Source: CBDCWT01 sp965223305
Lineage (GTDB): Bacteria > Planctomycetota > Planctomycetia > Pirellulales > Pirellulaceae
Direction: 5' to 3'
NCBI GenBank assembly: GCA_965223305.1
Contig: CBDCWT010000088.1
Coordinates: 496,001-560,000 of the forward strand
DNA: 64,000 nucleotides
The position numbers and the translations under genes were made by a program. Within the stretch, counting starts at the first letter, position 1. Each line of letters begins with the position of its first letter. This document shows positions 17,399-25,678 of this stretch, one piece after another. The notes under the pieces are model-generated. The model saw only the letters and a program-made list of their open reading frames with translations. It made no database searches and was not told the origin of the DNA.

Positions 17399-17964
17399 AT
17401 CGCCCCTCCCTGGCGAAATGCATCCACGAGTTCGATATCACTCATTCCGGCGGCAATGGCCTCTTTTCGCCTAGCAGATCAGAACGCGTCAGTGTGAAGT
17501 AGGGTTGTCCGAGACCGCGGCGAAGCTGCTCGGCACCGCCAACCCACTCGACGCGAGATTTCGCGCGGGGATCATACGAAAATCGCAGGTGTCCCACTAG
17601 CCGGATTATTCGCAAAGTTGTGGGCGGGGGTTCACCCCTACGGTGCTGTAAAGCACGTTAGTTTTGGAGGTCGTGCAACTTCTACGCTTCATGCAGTCCG
17701 CCAAACTCTGGCGAGTTCGGCTACACTCCAAATCAGCCGCTGGGCGTTAGCCCACGGTTCCCCAGCGAACCGACGCGTAGCGTCCGGAGAGAGGGCTTGC
17801 GACGAACATGTTTGACGCCAGCTAGCACGGCTAGTGTCGCGTCGGACGACGCAAACACGCGGGAGTCGATAGCAGTTCTTGCAGCGACTACTATGCCGCG
17901 CACTGTCCAATAGCCAGCACGGGTTGGACGGGGTGGATGCCTGCTGGAGGTTGACCGTCATTAG
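17399..17964. other. Intergenic region with family B repeat and MITE boundary
   Basis: No gene recognised upstream of the transpeptidase gene. It holds a family B repeat (17666-17800) and ends at the TTAG duplication of MITE copy 2. The remaining sequence gives no coding signal. Confidence 0.55.
17666..17800 (+). repeat. Family B repeat, copy 2
   Basis: Begins GGAGGTCGTGCAACTTCTAC, continues through CAGTCCGCCAAACTCTGGCG, AGTTCGGCTACACTCC, AATCAGCCGCTGGGCG and TTAGCCCACGGTTCC, ending with a CGACGCGTAGCGTCCGG hairpin. This is the reverse complement order of copy 1. Confidence 0.75.
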
Positions 17965-18138
17965 CCCGGATTATTCATGAAGGTCGTCGCGAGAGGTTGT
18001 AAGTACGTTCGTGGCAAGGAAGGCGAGCAATTCTTCCGCAGGCGTATTGAAGCAATACGTCGAGGGAGAATTGTGAAGCATGACGAAGCCACGGATGGAC
18101 TTACGACCTCGCAGCAGATCGCTCATGAATAATTCGGG
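17965..18138 (+). mobile_element. Family A palindromic MITE-like element, copy 2
   Basis: 174 bp, flanked by TTAG at 17961-17964 and 18139-18142. The right TTAG supplies the TAA stop codon of the neighbouring minus-strand gene (18139-18141), so the element sits directly at that gene's stop without altering its protein. Internal + frame 17977-18132 (51 codons); here codon 3 is GTC where other copies have ATC. Confidence 0.92.
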
Positions 18139-20040
18139 TTAGCGCCTAATCACAACCAACCAATCTTCCTCGGCATCGCGCGGTGGGTGGCCCAGTGACA
18201 CGCTGTCGCTGGCCGTCACCTTCGTCACGGAACCGTCGAGCAACTCCCCGCCGCTGCGTGGATCAAACCACTGGACGCGGAGTTCGCCGCTGGCGCCGCT
18301 CAGATTCAACTCGGTCGTTCCGCCGTCGGGCAAGTAGACAAGATACACCTCGCCGATCTTGGCCATACAGTAGAGACGGTTTGAGTTTGTCTCGTTGCCG
18401 ACCAACTCGTCCGCACAAAGCATCTCCCAAAATGGAATCTTGTGATAGCGGAAGAAGTCGAGCGCGATGCGGCAGTAGTTCCATGAGTGGTCCCGGCTGC
18501 GCCAGTCTTCGCAGACTAAATCGTTCTCTGCAAACTGATAGCCAAAATAGTATTCCACGCCGGCGCCGCCCGCCATCAACGTGCCCCACAAGGTTTGGCG
18601 TCGGACTTCGTGTTCGGTGTAAACGTACTTACCCGTTCGGTCTTTGCCGTCAAAGCCGCGGTAGCCAAGGTCTGGTGGTTGGCCATGCGCCGCGCTGCCC
18701 GATTCGTCGAACGCCACAATCCACGGCTTACCAGTCTTCGCGGATTCGCGAACCCATTTGATGGTCTGCCGGTGCGTGTCTCGGATGTGGCTGTTCTGAA
18801 GCGACGCCCCGGTGAAAACCGAATCCTTGACAAGATGTGGACGGTAAACGTTGTCTTGCTGATCCGGAAAAGTGTGCACGACGATCGAGTGATCGTAGGG
18901 ATCCAACTCGCGAAGATAGTGTCCCATATCCCGCTGTTGTTCGGTTGTTTGTGTGTTCTCCTCGCCCAGATTCCAATTCAACGCCAAGTTATGAGCGAAT
19001 CGAGCAACCAGTTCGCGGCAGTACAGGCGGCGCTCGATTCCTAGTTCTCCGCCATCCAGCGACTCAGGGACGTTCCCGGGACCCTCTTTGCCGCGACGAT
19101 TGTCATCCATCTCTGTCTCCTGCAATTTGAAATGCAGAAACATGCCGCGGTGCGTTCCATGCTCGAACACGATGCCCCATTGGTCCAGCTTCGAACAGTC
19201 ATAGTGAAGCTTGTCGTCGCGCGAGACAAACGGCCAAACGTTGTCACCGTCCCCGCCAGCGTTGTACGTCAAAAAGGAAAAAGCATTGCAACCTTTGCTC
19301 GACAGATAGTTCACTGCACCGATCAGCCCTTTGCCTTTGCCACCTTGCCAGGTTGGATCACCCTCTCGCCAGTCTCGCACATGCGGCCGCCACGTCTTGA
19401 GCGGTACGTTCTTCTTACGAGCGACCGTGTCGTCAAAGTCCGCGTATGCCAGCAATGTTTCCGGGGCATCTGCTCCGGCCTTCAAAAAATACCTGCCGCT
19501 GCCGGCAAACCGCAGGTAGTGTTTACCGACGTATTGCAGGCGGCCCTCGCCGCGCAAATCTCGACCGCCTTTGTCGCTAGGGCCGACCACGAATGAGCCG
19601 CTTTTGTTGTTGTACTTCGGCAGCGAAGTGCCTGTGGGTTCACTCTCGAGGGCAACCTGTTTCCCAGAGATAAAGGCTACGTCATAAGTCCACTTGCCCG
19701 GTTTGTCCGGGCAGAGATGAGCGCGCCACTTTGTGCCGAATCGGCTCGAGGTGTTGGCCGCGTCGCCGTCGGCCGCAAAGTACCCGGGCACGTGATAGTG
19801 TGGCTCGCCCGACTCGTGCCGAAAGCTCACGGACATACGGTAGTCAGTGAACGGATTGGGGTCGTTGTCGCGTTCATCAGCGAACGGGCCATCAAGAGTC
19901 AATGTCACTTTGTGCCACTGCTTCAACTCGCCGCCGATTGTGACCGAGCCGTCGCCATCGGGCTCCCGTTGCGTTGCAACTGGTGCGCTGTGTAACGATG
20001 TCAACAACAGTAAAAAGCAGGCTGAAACAAGCTGTCTCAT
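18139..20040 (-). CDS. Exported DUF5060-type glycoside hydrolase-like protein
   Basis: A 633-residue secreted protein. Signal peptide at residues 1-18 (MRQLVSACFLLLLTSLHSA). Residues about 30-160 match the DUF5060 beta-sandwich that precedes glycosidase barrels: KWHK-type start, FTDYRMSVSFRHESGEPHYH, PGYFAADGDAA and KPGKWTYDV. A TIM-barrel-like central region follows (YFLKAGADAPETLL, FSFLTYNAGGDGDNVWPFV, LALNWNLGEENT with a candidate acidic catalytic residue, and WIVAFDESGSAAHG). The C-terminal about 80 residues resemble a collagen/carbohydrate-binding module. AGGAGGAGG precedes the ATG at 20040; an earlier in-frame start lacks one. Substrate unknown; sulfated polysaccharide use would suit the organism. 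Its stop codon lies inside the MITE target duplication. Confidence 0.8.
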   Translation of the reverse strand: MRQLVSACFLLLLTSLHSAPVATQREPDGDGSVTIGGELKQWHKVTLTLDGPFADERDNDPNPFTDYRMSVSFRHESGEPHYHVPGYFAADGDAANTSSRFGTKWRAHLCPDKPGKWTYDVAFISGKQVALESEPTGTSLPKYNNKSGSFVVGPSDKGGRDLRGEGRLQYVGKHYLRFAGSGRYFLKAGADAPETLLAYADFDDTVARKKNVPLKTWRPHVRDWREGDPTWQGGKGKGLIGAVNYLSSKGCNAFSFLTYNAGGDGDNVWPFVSRDDKLHYDCSKLDQWGIVFEHGTHRGMFLHFKLQETEMDDNRRGKEGPGNVPESLDGGELGIERRLYCRELVARFAHNLALNWNLGEENTQTTEQQRDMGHYLRELDPYDHSIVVHTFPDQQDNVYRPHLVKDSVFTGASLQNSHIRDTHRQTIKWVRESAKTGKPWIVAFDESGSAAHGQPPDLGYRGFDGKDRTGKYVYTEHEVRRQTLWGTLMAGGAGVEYYFGYQFAENDLVCEDWRSRDHSWNYCRIALDFFRYHKIPFWEMLCADELVGNETNSNRLYCMAKIGEVYLVYLPDGGTTELNLSGASGELRVQWFDPRSGGELLDGSVTKVTASDSVSLGHPPRDAEEDWLVVIRR

Positions 20041-20215
20041 ACTGGATCCTCCTCCTGATGCGTTTCGCGGTGGCTGCGGAGCCACTACCTAGCAGGTGTT
20101 TCATTCTACTGCACGGCAGAAGAGCTTGAACGGCGCGCGCCGTGCGGCCAATGTGGCCGCGTCAAAAGAGCCAGATCGAGAGCATTCCGAGAATCCGATT
20201 TTCCACCTGCCCCTT

Positions 20216-20277
20216 AGAGGTCGTGCAGCTTTTTAAGTCAGTGCTCGACTTCGTCTTTCTTCACTCTCCCCTCGGGG
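20216..20277 (+). repeat. Family B repeat, copy 3, left part (interrupted by IS)
   Basis: AGAGGTCGTGCAGCTTTTTA through TTCACTCTCCCCTCGGGG, the same opening as the copy at 29051. The IS4-family element is inserted here; the repeat resumes at 21647. Confidence 0.75.
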
Positions 20278-21646
20278 CATTGGTGTCTACACAGATTTCA
20301 AATCTTGGTACAGATTGCCGGATGGGATAAAAATTGCGTTGGAACAACGCCTGCAATCGCGTTATGTGAAATTGGTGAAAGCACATATGGACAGTGCTAG
20401 CCGTACAGCGTCGGGACCGCGGAGCCTTCCGGACTTTGGTAAATCCACCACAGCTAGCCAGGCAACCTGGCGTTTTTTCGCAAATGAGCGAGTCACGCTG
20501 GAGAAACTTATCGACCCCCTTCGGCAGCTCGGTCGCGATGGGTGTGCTGGCAGTGCTTCTCCGTTTGTATTGCTGGCGCATGACTGGTGCAAACTGGGCT
20601 TTGGCAACCAAACACGCCGAAAGCAAGATCTGGTTCAGCTGACCCACAAAACCGACATCGGGTATGACCTGACCACGTCGCTTCTGATTGAAGCGGAGAC
20701 GGGAGTCACCCTGGCTCCCATGCAAATTCATTTGAAAACCGCTGAGACGGTGTACAGTACTGGGACCCACCAACCGGCTTGGGACGACCACCATCTTGAT
20801 CAGCTTGAGCCCACGATGGACGAAGTTGCTGATTGGGGGCTTGAACGAGAGGTGGTTCACATCATTGACCGCGAAGCGGATTCGCTGGGACGGTTTCGCA
20901 GTTGGCATGCGAAAGGGCATTTGTTTTTGGTTCGCTGCGATGATCGGCGTGTGAAATGCAACGGTGAATCGGTATTGCTCTCGGAATTGAACGAGCGATT
21001 TGATCAACGTTGTGAATTCAAGGATGCCGGTAAGGCGAGATACCATGGGAAAAAGGTGAGACGAGAGGTTGCCGAGGCAAGCGTTATTTTGAACCGCCCC
21101 CATAGTGCCGTCGTCAACGGAAAGAAGAAAACGGTTTCCGGTGAGCCAATCGAGGTTCGGGCCATTTTCGTACGACTGGTTGATGCCAAAGGATATATCC
21201 TGGCGGAGTGGACGCTGCTGACAAACGTTCCATCGGATAAGGCCGATGCCGGTGAAGTAGGCAAGTGGTATTACTTTCGCTGGCGGATCGAGAGTTTTTT
21301 TAAGCTGCTCAAGAGTCACGGACATGAGCTGGAGTACTGGCAACAAGAAACGGGTCATGCGATTGCCAAGCGACTCCTTGTCGCAGCGATGGCCTGCGTT
21401 GTTGTCAAGCAGCTCGAAGGCAGCGAGAGCGATGCCGCAATCGCATTCCGAAACTACTTGATCCGCTTGAGCGGTCGGCGCATGAAACACGGAGTCGACT
21501 TTACCGCCCCGGCACTGTTGGCTGGTTACTACGTGCATTTGGCGATGACGCAATACCTCGAAAACAACGACAACCTAACCATCAGCAACCTCAAATCCCT
21601 CGAAAAAGCAGCGTTAAGTGAGCTTCAACTTGTGTAGACACCAATG
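20278..21646 (+). mobile_element. Complete IS4-family insertion sequence, 1369 bp
   Basis: Perfect 16 bp terminal inverted repeats CATTGGTGTCTACACA (20278) and TGTGTAGACACCAATG (ending 21646). Flanked by an exact 8 bp target duplication CCTCGGGG at 20270-20277 and 21647-21654. Deleting the element and one duplication restores a family B repeat matching the copy at 29051. One uninterrupted transposase is inside, so the element looks intact and recently inserted. An 8 bp duplication fits the IS50/ISPepr1-like subgroups of IS4. Confidence 0.93.
20315..21637 (+). CDS. IS4-family transposase
   Basis: A 440-residue DDE transposase. The N-terminus has ASQATWRFFANERVTLEKL, similar to the DNA-binding region of Tn5-type transposases. 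First catalytic Asp in VLLAHDWCKLGF (about residue 89), second in HIIDREADSLGRF (about 187). The YREK signature of the IS4 family is YYFRWRIESFFKLLKSHGHE (about 318-337), giving the catalytic Glu. The frame opens at TTG (20315); an ATG at 20387 is an alternative. No frameshift or internal stop. Its end is 9 bp inside the right terminal repeat. Confidence 0.92.
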   Translation: MPDGIKIALEQRLQSRYVKLVKAHMDSASRTASGPRSLPDFGKSTTASQATWRFFANERVTLEKLIDPLRQLGRDGCAGSASPFVLLAHDWCKLGFGNQTRRKQDLVQLTHKTDIGYDLTTSLLIEAETGVTLAPMQIHLKTAETVYSTGTHQPAWDDHHLDQLEPTMDEVADWGLEREVVHIIDREADSLGRFRSWHAKGHLFLVRCDDRRVKCNGESVLLSELNERFDQRCEFKDAGKARYHGKKVRREVAEASVILNRPHSAVVNGKKKTVSGEPIEVRAIFVRLVDAKGYILAEWTLLTNVPSDKADAGEVGKWYYFRWRIESFFKLLKSHGHELEYWQQETGHAIAKRLLVAAMACVVVKQLEGSESDAAIAFRNYLIRLSGRRMKHGVDFTAPALLAGYYVHLAMTQYLENNDNLTISNLKSLEKAALSELQLV

Positions 21647-21654
21647 CCTCGGGG

Positions 21655-21783
21655 AGAGTCGGCCCGAAGGGCCGGAGAGGGGGGAGCCTCGCCGACGCGT
21701 CGGTTTCGCCGAGGAACCGTGGGCTAACGCCCAGCGGCTGATTTGGAGCGTAGCCGAACTCGCCAGAGTTTGGCGGATTGCCG
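21655..21783 (+). repeat. Family B repeat, copy 3, right part
   Basis: Continues from the left part after the IS: GAGAGTCGGCCCGAAGGGCC, CGCCGACGCGTCGGTTTCGC, GTGGGCTAACGCCCAGCGG, ATTTGGAGCGTAGCCGAAC and CGCCAGAGTTTGGCGGATTG. The next 250 bp to the surface-protein gene hold no gene. Confidence 0.75.
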
Positions 21784-22038
21784 AAATAGATATCAATGAG
21801 CGGCCCCACCCCGCTCGTCTGATTTGACTTTCGACCATTAGTGCCATATACCACCTGGAAGTTACTGTGGATGGGCAGACTTCCGATCGGTCCTGCTTGC
21901 GGAATCACACACGTCACTCACCAATCCCCCTCCACGTCTGCAGCTCAACGGCCCGTGCTGGGAGACGCCTTTAGACGGAGCTGACGCGGTTTCCTTGAAA
22001 CAATGACACATCGCCTGCAACACGAGAAGGAACGCATC

Positions 22039-25000
22039 ATGCCACACTCGCGAAAACACCGCTGGATTCATCGAGTTTCGTCAGTTCGCTGCCGACCTCT
22101 TCGGAAGAGGCGACGCGATGTCGCTCGTTTCTGCGTCGAATCGCTCGAAGAGCGAATACTGCTGACCACGGTCGCCAGCGTTGATCCACCTGCAAACTCA
22201 CATGACGCGGCAGTATCCACTGACGTCGTCGCGACGTTTGATCAAGTCGTTGCGGCGGCAACTGCACAGACGTTTGTCGTTCATGGAACGCAGAGCCGCG
22301 GCCAACTCTCGGAGTCCACGACTTCAGTGAGCGCGTCGGGCCCTGTTGCCACCCACGACCCGATGAACGATTTCTTTCCCGGCGAGACGGTCCAAGTGAC
22401 AGTTACGTCCGGTGTCACTACGGCCGGCGGCGCCGCCACGCCGCGCGTTTGGCAGTTCCGCACAGAAAACACGTCAGGCAGCGGCCAGTTTGTCGACAGT
22501 GGCCAGGTCCTTGGAGCAAACGAGAGCAACGAAGTTAGGTTTGGTGACTTGGATGGGGACGGTGATTTGGACACCGTTCACGGAGGACGCGTCGTCTGGC
22601 TGAACGATGGGTCTGGTGTGTTCACCGACACCGGGCAGAGCCTATCAGGCGGTGAAGTTGAACTTGCTGACTTGGACGGGGACGGTGACCTGGACGTCGT
22701 TGGCTTCACGGCCGTCTGGCTGAACGATGGTAGTAGCACGTTCACCAACACGGGTCAAAATCTGTTAGGTGGCCTGAGTATCGACGCGGGCGACATCGAC
22801 GGGGACGGCGACATCGACGTAATGCAGGGCGTCGCTTACGCCGGAAACCGAGTCTGGTTAAACGACGGCAGTGGAATGTTTACCAACAGTGGCCAGAGTC
22901 TCGGCAATTCGGCCACCGAGGGCCTCCAGTTTGGGGATTTGGATGGTGATGGTGACCTAGACGCATTTGCAGCCAACAATGGGCCAGACAATCGAGTTTG
23001 GATGAATGACGGCAACGGCACTTTCACCGATAGCATGCAGGCCCTGGGAGGATTTCGACCGAGCCTCGGAGTTGAGCTCGGAGATTTGGACGGTGATGGT
23101 GACCTGGACGCTCTAGTAAGCAACAACGATCAACAGCTGGCCAGTCGCGTCTGGCTCAACGACGGCGGCGGAGTGTTTACAGAGTCGGGTCAGGTGATCA
23201 ACAGCAACAGCAACAACTGGACTTCTCAGTTGGGCGATCTGGATGGGGACGGTGACTTGGACGTTTTTATTGGCGGTGGAAGCTCGCCCTCCGTTGTCTG
23301 GATGAACGATGGCGACGGAAATTTCAGCGACACTGGCCAACGGTTGACCTTTCCAGGGCTGAGGCGGGCCCGCGGTATCGACCTGGGTGACGTGGATGGC
23401 GATGGTGACTTGGACGCTTGGGAGTCCAATACGTTCACGGGAGGTGGCCGTCTATGGATCAATCAGAACTTAACCCCCAGCGTGGAAATCAGTATCGATA
23501 GTCCGACGATCGTCGAAGCAGAGGGCTTGGCGACGATTACCGCGACCCTCTCGGCCATCCACACCGATCCAGTGACGGTCGATCTGGAGATCTCTGGAAC
23601 TGCGACCGTGTTGGACGACTATACGATCACTGGCACACAGATCGTGATTCCAGCTGGCGCCTCAGATGGTTCGGTTGTTGTCACCGCGGTTCAAGACACT
23701 GTTGACGAGCCCGACGAGACGATCGTAGTCGGCATTTCGAGCGTTACGAACGGTCAAGCAGCGGGAGCTGAGCAAGTCACGACTACGATCCTGGATGACG
23801 ACGAGCCACCCATCCCCAACGTAACGCTTTCGGTTGACCTTCCGGAGATTCCCGAAGACGCGGGTGCTGCCATCTTCACGGCCACTTTGTCGGAATCAAC
23901 AACCGTCGACGTGACGGTTGAACTCGGCTTCAGCGGGACCGCGTCGGCCGCCGATTACACGGCATCCGCGACACAGATTCTTCTCGCCGCTGGTGAGACA
24001 AGCGGTACGATCACGGTGACCGCGGTGCAAGATACCGACGACGAGCAGAACGAGACAGTCGTTGTCGATATCGTGTCGGTCACGGGCGGTAACGAAGACG
24101 GTACGCAACAGGCCGTGACAACGATCACTGACGACGACGGTCCGGCCAGTTTCGCGGTTTCCACTTTCGCGGGCACCAGTACTGGTTTCACGGCGCAGTT
24201 TAATGCAGTGATCGATACGGCCGATCTGAATCTATACAACACTTCCGCGGGCCTGGGTGCGGCGGATATTATCCTGGCGGGAGCCACAGTGGGGAACGTC
24301 GTGGGCTCCGTGGTCGTGGATCCCTCGTTGCAGATGATAACGTTCATTGCCAGCGGCGGTGTGTTGGCACCGGATACCTACACTGCGACATTGCGGAGTG
24401 CGGCCGACGGCTTCGAAGATAGCGATGGGAGGTTGCTGGATGGCAATGCGGATGGGACGGCAGGGGATGACTACAGCAGCAACTTCACGGTCGTAGCGCC
24501 GGCGACTGGAGCTGTCACACTCAGCCTCCCGAATGTGGTGCGTGGTCCCGGTCAGGACGTGAAAGTACCAGCCGTTGCGGAGGGGCTACCGTTGACGATC
24601 GACGAAGGAACGGCGGTGCGGAATGTCACGGTTTCCATTAGCTACGATGAAGATCTGCTTTCCGTCACCGGTGCAACGCTTGGCGCGGACATGCCCGCTG
24701 GTGCGACAGCGGCGCTCGACACTTCGACGGCCGGTACCGCGGTGCTGGCTTTCACCAGTCCCGTGGACTTGCCGCCTGGCAGCAACATCTTGGTTAACTT
24801 GACATCAACTGTACCGACGGAGAACGCGAGTGCGATCTATCGCCGTATGCAGGTGCTGGACATTCACTCTGCTTCCGTCACCGATGCGAACTCCAACAGC
24901 ATCCCGGTGCTCGATGACGATGCAATCCAAGTAACAGAGTTCTTTGGGGATCTTTCGGGTAACGGTCGCGTGAATGCAACGGATGCTTCGCAGGCGGCTC

Positions 25001-25458
25001 AATTCGCAGCCTTGCTCATTGACGGCTTTGCCGCTTCCCCATTGGCCGATCCGATCGTGGTCGGCGACGTGAGCGGCAACGTTCGGATCAACGCCGCTGA
25101 CGCATCCCAAATTGCTCAGTTCGCCGCCCTGCTCCCAGTGCCAACGATCCCGCCGATCCCTGCAGGGGCAGTCACGGGTGGCGTGGCTACTGTAGGGCGA
25201 GGCCGAGCCTTGCCTGGCGTTGCCAGCTTGCCTCCGCAGATAGTTGACACCTCGTCGAGCCGACGAGTCGGTAATTCCTTTGTCAATTCAGAGGGCGCGG
25301 CTGACCTGGCAGCCGGAAGTGACATCCACTATCGGGCCGTCGACCGCGCGCTGTCCGAACTAAGCGATTCCGCGGATCTGGGTGGCGGCGAGGATCTGAC
25401 ATTGTCCCTCGAAGCCGCCATCCAGGAGCTACTCACCGGCGCGCTGCTCGTCGACTAA
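22039..25458 (+). CDS. Large exported FG-GAP / Calx-beta / cohesin-like / dockerin protein
   Basis: A 1139-residue surface or secreted protein. Near residue 35 is VESLEERILL, a planctomycete export-associated motif. Modules in order: SbsA-like Ig domain (about 40-140); five to seven FG-GAP/VCBS repeats with FGDLDGDGDLD calcium loops and WLNDGSG blades (about 155-475, a beta-propeller); two Calx-beta domains each ending in a TTI(L/T)DDDE/G string (about 480-600 and 600-700); an Ig-like region; a cohesin-like domain (about 826-965, VTLSLPNVVRGPGQDVKVPA); and a dockerin pair (GDLSGNGRVNATDASQAAQF and GDVSGNVRINAADASQIAQF, about 970-1035). A short tail follows. AAGGA precedes the ATG at 22039. 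Cohesin plus dockerin in one chain suggests self-association or attachment. Confidence 0.85.
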   Translation: MPHSRKHRWIHRVSSVRCRPLRKRRRDVARFCVESLEERILLTTVASVDPPANSHDAAVSTDVVATFDQVVAAATAQTFVVHGTQSRGQLSESTTSVSASGPVATHDPMNDFFPGETVQVTVTSGVTTAGGAATPRVWQFRTENTSGSGQFVDSGQVLGANESNEVRFGDLDGDGDLDTVHGGRVVWLNDGSGVFTDTGQSLSGGEVELADLDGDGDLDVVGFTAVWLNDGSSTFTNTGQNLLGGLSIDAGDIDGDGDIDVMQGVAYAGNRVWLNDGSGMFTNSGQSLGNSATEGLQFGDLDGDGDLDAFAANNGPDNRVWMNDGNGTFTDSMQALGGFRPSLGVELGDLDGDGDLDALVSNNDQQLASRVWLNDGGGVFTESGQVINSNSNNWTSQLGDLDGDGDLDVFIGGGSSPSVVWMNDGDGNFSDTGQRLTFPGLRRARGIDLGDVDGDGDLDAWESNTFTGGGRLWINQNLTPSVEISIDSPTIVEAEGLATITATLSAIHTDPVTVDLEISGTATVLDDYTITGTQIVIPAGASDGSVVVTAVQDTVDEPDETIVVGISSVTNGQAAGAEQVTTTILDDDEPPIPNVTLSVDLPEIPEDAGAAIFTATLSESTTVDVTVELGFSGTASAADYTASATQILLAAGETSGTITVTAVQDTDDEQNETVVVDIVSVTGGNEDGTQQAVTTITDDDGPASFAVSTFAGTSTGFTAQFNAVIDTADLNLYNTSAGLGAADIILAGATVGNVVGSVVVDPSLQMITFIASGGVLAPDTYTATLRSAADGFEDSDGRLLDGNADGTAGDDYSSNFTVVAPATGAVTLSLPNVVRGPGQDVKVPAVAEGLPLTIDEGTAVRNVTVSISYDEDLLSVTGATLGADMPAGATAALDTSTAGTAVLAFTSPVDLPPGSNILVNLTSTVPTENASAIYRRMQVLDIHSASVTDANSNSIPVLDDDAIQVTEFFGDLSGNGRVNATDASQAAQFAALLIDGFAASPLADPIVVGDVSGNVRINAADASQIAQFAALLPVPTIPPIPAGAVTGGVATVGRGRALPGVASLPPQIVDTSSSRRVGNSFVNSEGAADLAAGSDIHYRAVDRALSELSDSADLGGGEDLTLSLEAAIQELLTGALLVD

Positions 25459-25678
25459 GCGAACCCAGCGGCGACCTCCCCGAACCTGCCTCATCCTTCA
25501 CAGATCCACAAGTGAGTTACGGGGGCCTCTAGCCTTCGCCATGAGAGCTGAGCATCTCTACCAGTTGGAGGGGCTCATCGCCGGGTGGAAATCGCACCCG
25601 CAGAAATCGCCGCCTTTGCACGGCGCATGACATTTTGGGTAGATTTGGGGTACCAGTTCGCAATTCCGGAGTTCGGCG

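Noticed and set aside
20261..21553. A 430-codon minus-strand frame inside the IS element
   Set aside because: Antisense of the transposase with YREK and DDE motifs; no motif of its own.
25515..25640. Cloverleaf-like sequence with a GGGTG-GAAATCG-CACCC hairpin before the WD40 kinase
   Set aside because: The loop does not match a tRNA T-loop on either strand and no acceptor stem pairs; not a tRNA.
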